From positions 19,139-61,868 of the forward strand of contig JAUMYJ010000009.1 of the NCBI GenBank assembly GCA_030528715.1: 42,730 nt of DNA, written 5' to 3'. The notes beneath the pieces were generated by a model, which worked only from the letters and a program-made list of their open reading frames with translations, was not told where the DNA came from and did not search any database. A program made the translations under genes and the position numbers. Position 1 is the first letter of the stretch; every line of letters begins with the position of its first letter. Source of the stretch: Bacteroidales bacterium. GTDB taxonomy: Bacteria > Bacteroidota > Bacteroidia > Bacteroidales > Bacteroidaceae. This document shows, piece by piece, positions 10,487-19,151 of the stretch.

Positions 10487-11338
10487 ATGAAAGTAATCCA
10501 ATCTGTCAGTACACTGCAAACACTACTTCAAAGCACAACAAGTACACTCGGCTTTGTACCCACGATGGGGGCACTGCACGAGGGTCACCGCTCACTCGTA
10601 GCTCGTAGTGTTACTGAGAATGTGCGTACCGTAGTGTCTATTTTTGTCAATCCTACCCAATTTAATGACGCTAACGACCTCGAAAAATATCCACGTACCT
10701 TAACAGCTGACTGCCAGCTGCTTGAAAGTGTAAGTTCAGACATCATCGTCTTTGCACCTACGATACAAGAGATTTATCCTGAGCCCGACACACGCCAATT
10801 TAGCTATCCACCCACCGATGTCGTAATGGAAGGTTCACGTCGCCCTGGGCACTTCAATGGGGTATGCCAGGTTGTGAGCCGCTTATTTGACATCGTACAG
10901 CCTGATGTGGCTTACTTTGGCGAAAAAGACTTTCAGCAAATTGCAGTTATCCGCGCCATGGTGGCCGACTTAGGCTACAAAATAAATATCGAAGCCTGCC
11001 CTATCGTACGCGAGCCCAACGGTCTTGCTCTCAGTAGTCGCAACACACGCCTCACAAGCAGTGAACGTCAAAAAGCAGCTTATATCCACCAGACACTAGC
11101 TCACAGCCTTACCCTATTTCAGCAAGGCAAAACCATTTCACAAGTCATTGCTCACGTCGTCAACACGCTCAACGCTTACGAAGACTATGAAGTAGAGTAT
11201 TATGAAATCGTAGATGGCCATACACTAGCTACCGTAACACACTGGGAGGCATCAGACTACATCGTGGGGTGTATTACCGTCTACGCAGGACAAGACAGAG
11301 TACGTCTCATTGACAATATTACTTACCGCAAGCCTTAA
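10487..11338 (+). CDS. panC: Pantothenate synthetase PanC
   Basis: PanC, 283 residues, condenses pantoate with beta-alanine using ATP, the last step of pantothenate synthesis. The nucleotidyltransferase HIGH-type motif is [10 protein letters not shown] (residues 25-34). Other family motifs are '[10 protein letters not shown]', '[12 protein letters not shown]' and 'YFGEKDFQQ', and the KMSKS-like 'SSRNTRL'. It is followed 29 bp later by panD, which makes the beta-alanine it uses. panB lies about 7 kb away on the other strand, so the pathway is split over two transcription units. Confidence 0.98.
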   Translation: MKVIQSVSTLQTLLQSTTSTLGFVPTMGALHEGHRSLVARSVTENVRTVVSIFVNPTQFNDANDLEKYPRTLTADCQLLESVSSDIIVFAPTIQEIYPEPDTRQFSYPPTDVVMEGSRRPGHFNGVCQVVSRLFDIVQPDVAYFGEKDFQQIAVIRAMVADLGYKINIEACPIVREPNGLALSSRNTRLTSSERQKAAYIHQTLAHSLTLFQQGKTISQVIAHVVNTLNAYEDYEVEYYEIVDGHTLATVTHWEASDYIVGCITVYAGQDRVRLIDNITYRKP

Positions 11339-11367
11339 CCTCTTGCAACACTGCGAAACAAACACTT

Positions 11368-11712
11368 ATGCAAATCGAAGTACTAAAATCTAAGATACAT
11401 TGCGCTCGTGTCACCGAGGCCAACCTCCACTACATGGGTAGCATCACTATTGACGAGGACCTACTTGATGCTGCTGGCATGATAGCAGGTGAGCGCGTCT
11501 ACATCGTAAACAACAACAATGGCGAGCGTTTCGACACCTATATCATCAAAGGAGAGCGTGGCCGTGGCGATATCTGTCTGAATGGGGCAGCAGCTCGTCG
11601 CGTACAAGTAGGTGATGTGGTCATCATCATGAGCTATGCCCTACTCGACTTTGAAGAAGCCAAGGCATTTGAGCCCAAAGTTATCTTCCCAGACGAAAAC
11701 AATCGTATCTAA
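11368..11712 (+). CDS. panD: Aspartate 1-decarboxylase PanD (pyruvoyl enzyme precursor)
   Basis: PanD, 114 residues, converts aspartate to beta-alanine. The self-cleavage site is visible as YMGS, with Gly24-Ser25; Ser25 becomes the pyruvoyl cofactor. The family signatures '[19 protein letters not shown]' (residues 7-25) and '[12 protein letters not shown]' are intact. It is co-directional with panC, 29 bp apart, and is the last gene of that unit. Downstream come a weak hairpin, a 21-bp repeat array and a 26-bp perfect inverted repeat before the convergent SUI1 gene. Confidence 0.98.
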   Translation: MQIEVLKSKIHCARVTEANLHYMGSITIDEDLLDAAGMIAGERVYIVNNNNGERFDTYIIKGERGRGDICLNGAAARRVQVGDVVIIMSYALLDFEEAKAFEPKVIFPDENNRI

Positions 11713-11733
11713 ACCTTTTACCAACCATTCTTA

Positions 11734-11768
11734 CTCTCGTTTGCTGCGTTATACACTATATACGAGAG
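11734..11768 (+). terminator. Weak hairpin after panD
   Basis: CTCTCGT (11734-11740) pairs with ACGAGAG (11762-11768) over a 21-nt loop. There is no U-tract, so termination here is uncertain. Confidence 0.3.
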
Positions 11769-11812
11769 GATAAAACCTATATTAGTATAGACTACAAAAC
11801 TAGTGCTAGGCA

Positions 11813-11910
11813 TATCGCATCGTATCGTGCCTAGATACATTTGTATCATGTCTGTACACACTTGTTTCAAGCCTTGATACAGATGTATTCAGACGAGGTA
11901 TAATAATTTA
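11813..11910. repeat. 21-bp palindromic tandem array 1
   Basis: Cores start at 11813, 11834, 11855, 11876 and 11897, exactly 21 bp apart. The best core, GATACATTTGTATC (11834-11847), is a 6-bp perfect palindrome around TT. Linkers are GTGCCTA, ATGTCTG, AAGCCTT and CAGACGA. Two other intergenic arrays in this window share the period and core. The last unit is only half conserved. Confidence 0.8.
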
Positions 11911-11958
11911 GCTTTTACCCTTGCAAAGGTATAGCTACTAAGTTAGGAATAGCTTAGC

Positions 11959-12018
11959 CTATAGCATCAAGTAGGGTTACTCGTGTTATAATACGAGTAA
12001 CCCTACTTGATGCTATAG
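11959..12018. terminator. 26-bp perfect inverted repeat between convergent genes
   Basis: Bases 11959-11984 are exactly complementary to 11993-12018, with an 8-nt loop (11985-11992). It lies between panD and the SUI1 gene, about 54 bp from the latter's stop. It could terminate both genes, but no U-tract follows it on either strand. Confidence 0.6.
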
Positions 12019-12071
12019 ACAAAATACACACATAAATATTAAACAGCACTAGTAGCACGTACTGCTACAAA

Positions 12072-12404
12072 CTATTTAGTATTCGTATAGCCCTCAGCGA
12101 TAAGGAGTGCTTTTACCTTTTCGGTAAAGTCGCCTTGGAGAACTATCAACTCGTCTTTAACACTACCACCTACGCCTAAACGCTGTTTAAGCCATTTGGC
12201 TAATGTAACTCTGTCGTCGGACACTCCTACAAAGCCCTGCACGATAGTTACCACTTTGCCACCACGACCTGCCCTTTCTTTGCAAACACGCAACTTCTGT
12301 GCCGACTTTGACCGTGTCTCTACCTCCTCTTCGAGAGTATCATTGATATAAGCAAAGTCTGGATTAGTACTATAAACGACACCTAGCCTATCTTTCCAAC
12401 TCAT
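12072..12404 (-). CDS. SUI1/YciH-type translation initiation factor homologue
   Basis: A 110-residue protein of the bacterial SUI1 (eIF1-like, YciH) family, which may affect start-codon fidelity. The start is the Met of MSWKDRLGVVYSTNPDF at 12404, only 4 bp after the folE stop. A longer ORF reading to 12473 would overlap folE and add non-homologous residues. The SUI1 fold covers about residues 35-110, with the basic 'ERAGRGGKVVTIVQGF' strand and 'LKQRLGVGGSVKDELIVLQGD', typical of the family. It is the last gene of the SPOR-folE-SUI1 unit. Confidence 0.92.
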   Translation of the reverse strand: MSWKDRLGVVYSTNPDFAYINDTLEEEVETRSKSAQKLRVCKERAGRGGKVVTIVQGFVGVSDDRVTLAKWLKQRLGVGGSVKDELIVLQGDFTEKVKALLIAEGYTNTK

Positions 12405-12408
12405 AGCT

Positions 12409-13002
12409 TTATGATTGACGTAAGTGAATAAGTTGCAAAAATTCCTCGCGTGTCTTAGCAGCTTCAAATGCACCTGTAAAGTCGCTCGTAGTCGTAATGG
12501 AGTTTTGCTTCTCTACGCCACGCATCTGCATACACATGTGTTTGGCTTCTATTACGACCATCACACCGAGTGGGGCCAAAGCTCGCTCAATGCTTTCTTT
12601 AATTTGTGAAGTCATACGCTCTTGTACCTGCAAACGGCGTGCAAAAACCTCTACAACACGTGCTAATTTGCTTAGCCCCGTAATATGGCCACTAGGAATA
12701 TAAGCGATGTGTACCTTCCCATAGAAAGGTAGCATGTGGTGCTCACAGAGGGAAAAGAAATTGATGTCTTTGACGATAACCATCTGGCGATAGTCTTCCT
12801 CAAACTTAGCAGAACAGAGAATTTCTTCGCCATTCTTGGTATAGCCTGCCGTAAGATCTAACAAAGCTTTGGCCGCACGTTCAGGTGTTTTAAGAAGGCC
12901 TTCACGCTGTGAGTCTTCGCCCAAGAGCGAGAGAATAGCCTCGTAATGGGCGGCAATTTTCGTCACTTTGTCAGCGTCGTAGAGATTAGCTGTATTACAC
13001 AT
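12409..13002 (-). CDS. folE: GTP cyclohydrolase I FolE
   Basis: FolE, 197 residues, converts GTP to dihydroneopterin triphosphate, the first step of tetrahydrofolate synthesis. Zinc ligands are visible as Cys86 and the following His pair in [10 protein letters not shown], and Cys157 in [10 protein letters not shown]. The '[13 protein letters not shown]' (35-47) and '[10 protein letters not shown]' motifs are intact. It starts 14 bp after the SPOR gene and ends 4 bp before the SUI1 gene, so these are probably co-transcribed. Folate made here would also serve the AICAR transformylase at 35695, which uses 10-formyl-THF. Confidence 0.98.
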   Translation of the reverse strand: MCNTANLYDADKVTKIAAHYEAILSLLGEDSQREGLLKTPERAAKALLDLTAGYTKNGEEILCSAKFEEDYRQMVIVKDINFFSLCEHHMLPFYGKVHIAYIPSGHITGLSKLARVVEVFARRLQVQERMTSQIKESIERALAPLGVMVVIEAKHMCMQMRGVEKQNSITTTSDFTGAFEAAKTREEFLQLIHLRQS

Positions 13003-13016
13003 GATACAAGGTAAGT

Positions 13017-13658
13017 TTATGGTAATTCAGAGAGTTGTGTACGTGGTATAAGTACTTTGGAGCGCACCACAGTTGCTTGGCGAAATTGTCCCAACGCACG
13101 CATGCGTTGGACATACACTTGTGCTTCGGCTTGCGTCCGAAAATCGCCCACATAACATACCCATCGAGGAGTAATAAAAGACGTGTAAACTCCGAGCTCA
13201 GGATATAGCATCTGACAGTTGCGTCCCATACTCATGGCAGTAGCTCGTGCTTGACGCGAATTGCCACCAGAATATATCTGAATACGATAGCCTTGCATTT
13301 GTACTCGCGTACCGGCAAGTGTATAGGGAACTGGTGAGGTGTCTTCTTCTAATCTCTGCTTTACCGTGTCCTTTTTCTGAGAGAATATAGTCGTGCTAGT
13401 TTTCTTTGGCAACACGATAGGCTTATTCGTCTGCGTCTTAATTGATGTTTTGGCAGTAGCTCGCGGACCTGGCATATTGCAATTAGCTGCGCTACGACTA
13501 GACAGCGATAAGATATGTGTAACATCAAGATGCGATGTGACACCCTTATCTACGCCATCTGAGCCCTTGTAGTATAAGCTAGTAGACACAGCACACATCT
13601 GCGACTCAATAGCAAGAGCCAACGTACAGAATGCCAACAAAAAGGTTTTCAATCTCAT
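13017..13658 (-). CDS. SPOR-domain exported protein
   Basis: A 213-residue protein with an N-terminal signal peptide ([20 protein letters not shown]). A low-complexity Thr/Lys linker follows (about 60-110), then a C-terminal SPOR domain (about 120-195) including '[18 protein letters not shown]' and '[18 protein letters not shown]'. SPOR domains bind denuded peptidoglycan glycan strands, often at the division site. It lies between tpiA and folE, a gene order I recall from other Bacteroidales. The hairpins between it and tpiA suggest its own transcript start, though I could not place a clear -7 box. Confidence 0.88.
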   Translation of the reverse strand: MRLKTFLLAFCTLALAIESQMCAVSTSLYYKGSDGVDKGVTSHLDVTHILSLSSRSAANCNMPGPRATAKTSIKTQTNKPIVLPKKTSTTIFSQKKDTVKQRLEEDTSPVPYTLAGTRVQMQGYRIQIYSGGNSRQARATAMSMGRNCQMLYPELGVYTSFITPRWVCYVGDFRTQAEAQVYVQRMRALGQFRQATVVRSKVLIPRTQLSELP

Positions 13659-13683
13659 AAGTCCTCTTTATAGAAACAAAGCA

Positions 13684-13723
13684 CAAGCCCTCCATGCCTC
13701 GGCATATAAGCACAGAGGGCTTG
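13684..13723 (-). terminator. Intrinsic terminator-like hairpin after tpiA
   Basis: CAAGCCCTC (13684-13692) pairs with GAGGGCTTG (13715-13723). On the minus strand a T-rich stretch follows (GCTTTGTTTC). It lies about 50 bp beyond the tpiA stop. Confidence 0.65.
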
Positions 13724-13731
13724 CGTTGCTA

Positions 13732-13767
13732 TATCTGTGCTATGCAGACTATGCTGTCGCACAGATA
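13732..13767 (-). terminator. Second hairpin after tpiA
   Basis: TATCTGTGC (13732-13740) pairs exactly with GCACAGATA (13759-13767) over an 18-nt loop, immediately beyond the tpiA stop codon. It may work with the next hairpin to end the upstream operon. Confidence 0.45.
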
Positions 13768-13774
13768 GCTAGAA

Positions 13775-14533
13775 TTACTTCCAAGCATCAATGATGCCTA
13801 CAAAATCGGTAGCTTGCAAAGCAGCACCACCTATCAAACCTCCATCTACGTTTGGCTTAGAAAACAGTTCCTTGGCATTGCTAGGCTTAGCACTACCACC
13901 ATAGAGGATACTGGTATTTTCAGCAGCCTCAGCACCAAACTTTTCGGCAATTGTTGCACGGATAAAGGCATGCATTTCTTCAGCTTGCTCAGCAGTGGCA
14001 GTCTTACCCGTACCGATTGCCCAAACGGGTTCATAAGCCAAGATAATGTTGCTAAACTGCTCTGGTGTCAAGCCAAAGAGAGAGTCTTTGATTTGTGCAC
14101 CCACGACTTCATTTTGCTTGTTTGCTTCGCGCTCTTCAAGTACTTCACCGATACAGAAAATTATCTTTAAGCCATTTTCGAGAGCCAACAAGGTTTTTTC
14201 TTTCAAGATTTCGGCCGTTTCACCATAGTAAGAGCGACGCTCTGAGTGACCCAAAATAACGTATTGTGCGCCCGTAGACTTTACTTGTGAAGCAGAAACC
14301 TCACCCGTGTAGGCACCAGCAGCCTTATCAGCACAGTTTTCAGCACCTAGACCAATTACACTACCTTTCAGCACATCGGCCACAGTAGCGAGGTGAATGA
14401 ATGGCGTGCAAACTACGACATCGCAGTTAGGCGTGTTGTTAGCCAAGGCTGTGGTAAGCTCTTTGGCTAGAGCTACACCTTCTTGCAGGTTAAGGTTCAT
14501 TTTCCAGTTACCTGCTACAATTTTCTTTCTCAT
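13775..14533 (-). CDS. tpiA: Triosephosphate isomerase
   Basis: TpiA, 252 residues, interconverts dihydroxyacetone phosphate and glyceraldehyde 3-phosphate in glycolysis. Lys11 in 'GNWKMN', the catalytic His in 'ILGHSERR' (near residue 98), the catalytic Glu in '[15 protein letters not shown]' (near 168) and the phosphate loop '[12 protein letters not shown]' are all present. It is 32 bp after the DoxX gene and closes the long minus-strand run that starts at panB. Two hairpins follow it. Confidence 0.98.
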   Translation of the reverse strand: MRKKIVAGNWKMNLNLQEGVALAKELTTALANNTPNCDVVVCTPFIHLATVADVLKGSVIGLGAENCADKAAGAYTGEVSASQVKSTGAQYVILGHSERRSYYGETAEILKEKTLLALENGLKIIFCIGEVLEEREANKQNEVVGAQIKDSLFGLTPEQFSNIILAYEPVWAIGTGKTATAEQAEEMHAFIRATIAEKFGAEAAENTSILYGGSAKPSNAKELFSKPNVDGGLIGGAALQATDFVGIIDAWK

Positions 14534-14565
14534 GTTGTTGAGTTTTATAGGGATTAAACGAATAT

Positions 14566-15891
14566 TTATTGTACGTTGGTGTCGGCACTATGGAGAGGAG
14601 ATGGTGTTGTGGTAACTTTGGCACGAGTGGAGGGGAAAAAACGCTTACGTAGTTTGGCTATCATATAAGTGCGGTCAAGCGCTATTACCACCACTAAAAG
14701 TAATACATACCAAAAAAGTATTTTGAGCAAGATAGCACTATTGCTCATTTGCTCAGGTTGCTGTTGCAACACCTCACCTATATCATCACCTTGTGGCAAG
14801 CTATTAGTGCTCCATTTATTGATAATAATACCTGCTTTTAGCAATAACAATCCAGGATTGCTCCGAACAATAGTTTTGAGTAGCTTCTCGTCAGCCAAAT
14901 AAAAATCATAAGCTGCGCCAGTATGGTCTCGCCAAACATTCATAGCTGGCTCGGAAGAGGCCGTCAAGCAAACAAACTTATACTTGTTATCAACCGCCCA
15001 ATCATAAATGGTGTTGATTTGGTCGTGAGAAGCTACATCAGCCTGTTCAAGATAAGGTGCAATCAGGAGGAAAGTATAGCTTGTGTCGCTTAATAGGAGC
15101 TCGGTCACATCTTCTGTACCCTCATCAGTCAAACGGCTTACATTAAAGTCGGCCATCAAAGGTTTGTCACCTTCTTCTATTATTGTACTTTTGCTATCTA
15201 CAAACGTCCAAGTGCTATCGGGCAAATTGTCAATACCAAAAGTTTGCTGCCTACCACCTTTGCTATAAATGAATGTGGTCTCGTAAATCGGAGTCTTGGC
15301 ATCTTCAGGTAATTTACGACCCGCAGTAATGTCGGCACCGACTTTATATGGGCGGAAATCAATCAACGGTAAATGCCACAATGAGATCAGTACGAAGCCA
15401 ATAATAAATAAAAAGTTGTACAAACTTATAATAGGCATATTCCTTTGCACCACAAAAGGTACAATGCGTTTTCTCTCCCACCACACCCATACTTGGGCGA
15501 GCAATAAAGGAATGTTTTTAAGGGCTGTTTGAGCGTTAGTCAGTTTCACGGCATCACCAAAGCACCCACAGTCGCTCACGGGATTAAAGAAATAGGCATA
15601 AAATGACACCAATGCCATAAATAGCATCATAACCATAGCCCAAAACGTAGTCCAGTTACGCCGAATACCGATGATGAGATTGACTCCTAGTAAGAACTCT
15701 ACAACAATCAATGCCACCCCTAACCATACTGGGACTACCGATTGTGACAAATCTACTAAGCCCAAAGACTGCATATACTCACTTACTTTGTAGGCTGTTC
15801 CCATAGGGTCTATGGCCTTAACAAAGCCCGAGAATACATACACTGCGCCTAGCAATACACGGAGTGTGTTGATCGTCCAATTACGCCACAT
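14566..15891 (-). CDS. DoxX/MauE-like membrane protein with thioredoxin-like region
   Basis: A 441-residue membrane protein. The N-terminal third (about 1-130) is a four-helix DoxX-type domain starting [20 protein letters not shown]; 'FVKAIDP' and '[14 protein letters not shown]' resemble MauE/DoxX family motifs. A fifth helix lies near residues 145-170. A soluble part follows (about 225-345) that looks thioredoxin-like from its strand/helix pattern but has no CxxC. A last helix is near 385-405. The start overlaps the DUF1599 gene by 11 bp, so the two are translationally close. The family is usually linked to redox or membrane-stress functions; the exact role is unknown. Confidence 0.85.
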   Translation of the reverse strand: MWRNWTINTLRVLLGAVYVFSGFVKAIDPMGTAYKVSEYMQSLGLVDLSQSVVPVWLGVALIVVEFLLGVNLIIGIRRNWTTFWAMVMMLFMALVSFYAYFFNPVSDCGCFGDAVKLTNAQTALKNIPLLLAQVWVWWERKRIVPFVVQRNMPIISLYNFLFIIGFVLISLWHLPLIDFRPYKVGADITAGRKLPEDAKTPIYETTFIYSKGGRQQTFGIDNLPDSTWTFVDSKSTIIEEGDKPLMADFNVSRLTDEGTEDVTELLLSDTSYTFLLIAPYLEQADVASHDQINTIYDWAVDNKYKFVCLTASSEPAMNVWRDHTGAAYDFYLADEKLLKTIVRSNPGLLLLKAGIIINKWSTNSLPQGDDIGEVLQQQPEQMSNSAILLKILFWYVLLLVVVIALDRTYMIAKLRKRFFPSTRAKVTTTPSPLHSADTNVQ

Positions 15892-16438
15892 CGTCTTCTT
15901 CGGCTAGTTTTATAAGACCAAATATGGCATAATTCATCATATCCATATAGTTAGCATCAATGCCCTCAGACATTAACGTTTGACCAGCCAAATCCTCAAT
16001 TTGCTTCGTGCGCTGTATCTTCATCAAAATCAAATCTACATATGAGCTACGACGCATCACACGCCATGCCTCATCATAATCATGATTTTTCTTTTGCATC
16101 AAGCGCAAGGCTAGCTCTGCATATTTGTCATAGAGTGCCACGGCCTGCTCTACGGTGATATCTTCTTGATCAGAGAAACCGAGTTCGAACTGTATCAAGC
16201 CAATGATACTATAATTAACAATTGCAATAAACTCAGGCAAAATACCTTCTCCCACGAGGCTTCGTCCTTTTACTTCAAGACTACGAATTCGTGAGGCTTT
16301 GATGAGCAGTTGATCTGTTACCGAGCTCACACGCATAATTCGCCAAGCCACACCATAGTCGTGTAGTTTGGCCACAAATACCTCACGGCACATTGCCAAT
16401 GCAGCCGCAAATTGCTGGTTAGTCAGGCTACGTTCCAT
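15881..16438 (-). CDS. DUF1599 protein with tandem repeat of the domain
   Basis: A 185-residue protein built from two copies of one unit. The first copy has 'VAKLHDYGVAWRIMR' near residue 23, the second 'QKKNHDYDEAWRVMRRSS' near residue 115. Each is followed by an I/L-rich helix with 'ASRIRSLE' or 'IQRTKQIE' and a Gly-Glu-Gly-Ile-type loop. This is the DUF1599 family (Pfam calls it nucleotide modification associated domain 1). Biochemistry is unknown to me. It sits 5 bp after the lipoprotein gene and overlaps the DoxX start by 11 bp, a pairing I recall from other Bacteroidales. Confidence 0.85.
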   Translation of the reverse strand: MERSLTNQQFAAALAMCREVFVAKLHDYGVAWRIMRVSSVTDQLLIKASRIRSLEVKGRSLVGEGILPEFIAIVNYSIIGLIQFELGFSDQEDITVEQAVALYDKYAELALRLMQKKNHDYDEAWRVMRRSSYVDLILMKIQRTKQIEDLAGQTLMSEGIDANYMDMMNYAIFGLIKLAEEDDVA

Positions 16439-16443
16439 ACTTT

Positions 16444-17199
16444 TTATTTATTATATTCGTCAGGACTAAACCTATATTCTAACACAAGTTCACCACTCAT
16501 TGCGGCACGAAACTCATAGGCAAAATCCACGCCTTGCTTACGCATTTCGGCAAGTGCTTTTTCCTGTTGTAGTCCAGATAGAAGTTTTTGGCCTATAGCT
16601 TGTTTTTTATCTGCCATAAACGCTGCTGTAACATGTTTACCTGCAAGCGTATAGTAATGCGTGAGCGTGTTATTGGTAATATTATAAGCCAAGCTGTCTA
16701 GACGCTGACCTTCACCTATTTCTTTGGGGCAATGCTTAGCAGAAAATTCAGCCGTCTCACGTGCCAACTTTTCACGTGGGGTTTCAGGACGCTCTGGTGT
16801 TACATTAGCATACTCATCGTGCGTAAAGACGAAATCCCAAGCAGGCACTCCCTTAGCATTTCGATAAACGTAATGAAACGTTACCTTAGCCTCTTTTTCA
16901 AGTTTCGTACTTACATCGTTACAAATACCATTGAGCAGAAACTTGCGCTGTTCTGCACCGAGTGTGGTATCATTGACAGCTTGCTGTTCAAGTGTGCCAC
17001 TGAGCGTATAATAGTAATGGTAGGTATTTTCAGTTTTACTATACACAACACTATCTAAGCGTATATCCTTAGCGATCATCTGTGGACAATGCTGTTCTGT
17101 AAACGCTTTGGCCTCGCGCTCAAAACGCTCTTGTGCACTCTCTTGACATGCAGTCGTAACTATCAATAGCAAGGCTGCAAGGGCAAAAATCTTTTTCAT
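16444..17199 (-). CDS. Putative lipoprotein with internal duplication
   Basis: I do not recognise the family. The 251-residue protein has a lipoprotein signal (MKKIFALAALLLIVTTAC; Cys18). It then carries two similar halves: 'FTEQHCPQMIAKDIRLDSVV' near residue 33 and 'FSAKHCPKEIGEGQRLDSLA' near residue 152. Each is followed by a Tyr-rich 'HYYYTLSG'/'THYYTLAG' strand and a stretch ending in an aromatic-rich 'F(T/S)(H/P)DEY'. Each half keeps a single Cys in a His-Cys-Pro motif. It lies 26 bp after the ZIP gene and 5 bp before the DUF1599 gene, so it is probably co-transcribed with both. Confidence 0.8.
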   Translation of the reverse strand: MKKIFALAALLLIVTTACQESAQERFEREAKAFTEQHCPQMIAKDIRLDSVVYSKTENTYHYYYTLSGTLEQQAVNDTTLGAEQRKFLLNGICNDVSTKLEKEAKVTFHYVYRNAKGVPAWDFVFTHDEYANVTPERPETPREKLARETAEFSAKHCPKEIGEGQRLDSLAYNITNNTLTHYYTLAGKHVTAAFMADKKQAIGQKLLSGLQQEKALAEMRKQGVDFAYEFRAAMSGELVLEYRFSPDEYNK

Positions 17200-17225
17200 C
17201 TATCGTATTGTTATAAAGCATTTAT

Positions 17226-18047
17226 CTAAAACATAAGTAAGCTCACAGCCATCACAGCCATACCACCTACCATACCATAAATAGCCCAATGGTGCTCACC
17301 ATACTCTTCGGCAGCAGGCAAAAGTTCGTCTAGCGAGATAAAAACCATAACCCCAGCAATCATTGCAAAGATTACCCCCATCATCGTGTCATTCAAAAAG
17401 GGCGCTATGAGCAAATACCCCAATAGTGCTCCTACTGGCTCGGCTAGACCTGAGAGAAAAGAATAATAGAAGGCTTTTTTACGGTTACCAGTAGCATAGT
17501 AAATTGGCACAGATACCGATATCCCCTCAGGAATATTGTGTATCGCGATAGCGAACGCAATAGGGATAGCGATTGTCGTGTCTTTGAGCCCAGCTAGAAG
17601 TGTTACCATACCTTCGGGGAAATTATGCAATGCCAGTACCAAGGCACTCATCATACCCACACGAAGCAATTTACGATGTTTATGCGCTTGCTGCTGCTCT
17701 TCGTCCATTTCTTCTAAGCGGTGCATCTCGTGAGGGTTTTCCTCCATCGGCACAAAGCGGTCTATGAGCATGATAAGCAAAATACCTGCAAAAAAAGCAA
17801 GCACAGCATAGGCCGTGCCTACTTTATCACCATGCAACTCCGAGAGAGAGGTAATACCCGTAGACAGCAACTCTACAAACGACACATAAATCATGACCCC
17901 AGCCGAGAAGCCAAGAGAGCCCGACAAGAAAGACGTATTTGTACGCTTTGAAAAAAAAGCGATAGCACTACCGACTCCCGTAGACAAGCCTGCGAATAGA
18001 GACAGGCCAAAAGCTATGAGTAATTGATTATTAAGCATTTCTATCAT
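17226..18047 (-). CDS. ZIP-family divalent metal transporter (ZupT-like)
   Basis: A 273-residue inner-membrane protein with about eight transmembrane helices. The helix IV and V metal-site motifs are plain: HNFPEG near residue 141 and HNIPEG near 169. A His/Glu-rich cytosolic loop between helices III and IV ('EENPHEMHRLEEMDEE') is typical of ZIP carriers, which bring Zn2+ or Fe2+ into the cytosol. Length and motifs fit the ZupT group, though metal specificity cannot be read from sequence. It is 23 bp after panB and 26 bp before the lipoprotein gene. A Met at residue 4 is an alternative start. Confidence 0.93.
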   Translation of the reverse strand: MIEMLNNQLLIAFGLSLFAGLSTGVGSAIAFFSKRTNTSFLSGSLGFSAGVMIYVSFVELLSTGITSLSELHGDKVGTAYAVLAFFAGILLIMLIDRFVPMEENPHEMHRLEEMDEEQQQAHKHRKLLRVGMMSALVLALHNFPEGMVTLLAGLKDTTIAIPIAFAIAIHNIPEGISVSVPIYYATGNRKKAFYYSFLSGLAEPVGALLGYLLIAPFLNDTMMGVIFAMIAGVMVFISLDELLPAAEEYGEHHWAIYGMVGGMAVMAVSLLMF

Positions 18048-18070
18048 AAGCTACTACGCTTAACATTTGC

Positions 18071-18889
18071 CTAGTATTGCTCTATTGACGAGGGAAAGCT
18101 AATACTCTTCACATCGGCAGCATAGTGCGACACAGCCATGGCTATATCATCAAACAGGTTAGCGTACTTACGCAAGAATTTTGGAGCAAAGCCTCGGTTC
18201 ATCCCTAGCATATCTTGCAATACAAGCACTTGGCCATCGGTAGCAGCACCCGCCCCAATACCAATGGTAGGGACTTTCACACTTGCAGTCACCTCCATAG
18301 CAAGCATCGCTGGGATTTTTTCGAGTACGATAGCGATACAGCCGGCTTCGGCCAGCAACAATGCATCACGTTTGAGTTTTTCAGCCTCTGTATCATCTTT
18401 GGCACGCACACCATAGTTACCAAAGATATTGATATATTGTGGCGTAAGCCCTAGATGTGCTACTACGGGGATACCTGCTCGAATGATGCCACGCACTGCC
18501 TCTATTATCTCTTCGCCACCCTCGAGCTTCACAGCATCGCAACCAGTAGCTTGCACAATGCGAATAGCGTTGCGCACAGCTTCTTCGGCTGTCACTTGAT
18601 ACGAGCCAAAAGGCATGTCACACACCACAAACGTATGAGGGGCACCACGCACCACACTACGGCCATAAACAATCATTTCGTCTACCGACATTGGTACAGT
18701 AGATTCATAGCCCTGCATCACGTTGGCCGCTGAGTCTCCTACAAGTATCATATCTACCGATGTGGTGTCTATGATACGTGCCATCGTATAATCATAGGCT
18801 GTCAACATAGCTATTTTCTCGCCACGCTGCTTCATAGCAACCCATGTTTGTGAGCCTGCTTTCTTTTTATCTTGCAAATAGTTAGACAT
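18071..18889 (-). CDS. panB: 3-methyl-2-oxobutanoate hydroxymethyltransferase PanB
   Basis: PanB, 272 residues, transfers a hydroxymethyl group from 5,10-methylene-THF to ketoisovalerate to give ketopantoate. Family signatures include 'MLTAYDYTMARIID' (28-41), 'ILVGDSAANVMQGY' with the Mg2+-binding Asp, 'KLEGGEE', 'PVVAHLGLTPQ', 'IVLEKIP' with the catalytic Glu, and 'GIGAGAATDGQVLVLQDMLG'. It heads the minus-strand run panB-ZIP-lipoprotein-DUF1599-DoxX-tpiA. panC and panD are in the window but divergent and distant, and ketopantoate reductase is not seen. Confidence 0.98.
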   Translation of the reverse strand: MSNYLQDKKKAGSQTWVAMKQRGEKIAMLTAYDYTMARIIDTTSVDMILVGDSAANVMQGYESTVPMSVDEMIVYGRSVVRGAPHTFVVCDMPFGSYQVTAEEAVRNAIRIVQATGCDAVKLEGGEEIIEAVRGIIRAGIPVVAHLGLTPQYINIFGNYGVRAKDDTEAEKLKRDALLLAEAGCIAIVLEKIPAMLAMEVTASVKVPTIGIGAGAATDGQVLVLQDMLGMNRGFAPKFLRKYANLFDDIAMAVSHYAADVKSISFPSSIEQY

Positions 18890-19071
18890 CTTTTCAATAC
18901 GATTGCTATTACCTCACAGCACGACCTACATGTAAAAGTCGCGGTGAGATAAGTGCGCATAGTGCGCAGTAGTCCATTATAATTACTTACTGCGAATTTA
19001 CACATTTTTCGCGACATAACCACCCCTACCCACACTAAATCAACTTTGTACCCATTTTATACCTCAACACC

Positions 19072-19118
19072 AACGAAGCACTGCATCACGAAATAATGTG
19101 ATGTAGTGCTTCGTTTTT
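19072..19118. terminator. 18-bp hairpin with T-run between pncA and panB
   Basis: Bases 19072-19089 pair with 19098-19115 (18 bp, one G-U) over an 8-nt loop. The T-run (19114-19118) lies on the plus side. pncA, the gene just upstream on the minus strand, ends 34 bp away. The hairpin is the likely end of pncA transcription, though its tract orientation better suits a plus-strand transcript. Confidence 0.65.
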
Positions 19119-19151
19119 GAAAGCCTCTTCGCTACGCGAGAGCGAGCCAAG

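Larger units (their letters stand above)
11713..12071. other. 359-bp convergent intergenic region, panD / SUI1 gene
   Basis: This region has no gene. In order it holds a weak hairpin, a 21-bp-period palindromic array (11813-11910) and a 26-bp perfect inverted repeat (11959-12018). These are listed separately. Confidence 0.6.

Noticed and set aside
12405-12473. Longer N-terminus of the SUI1 gene
   Set aside because: It would overlap the folE 3' end by 65 bp, and the extra residues do not fit the family; MSWKDRL is the usual start.
18963-18994. CGCAGTA/TACTGCG hairpin upstream of panB as a riboswitch
   Set aside because: Only a 7-bp stem is seen, with no conserved riboswitch core that I can recognise.
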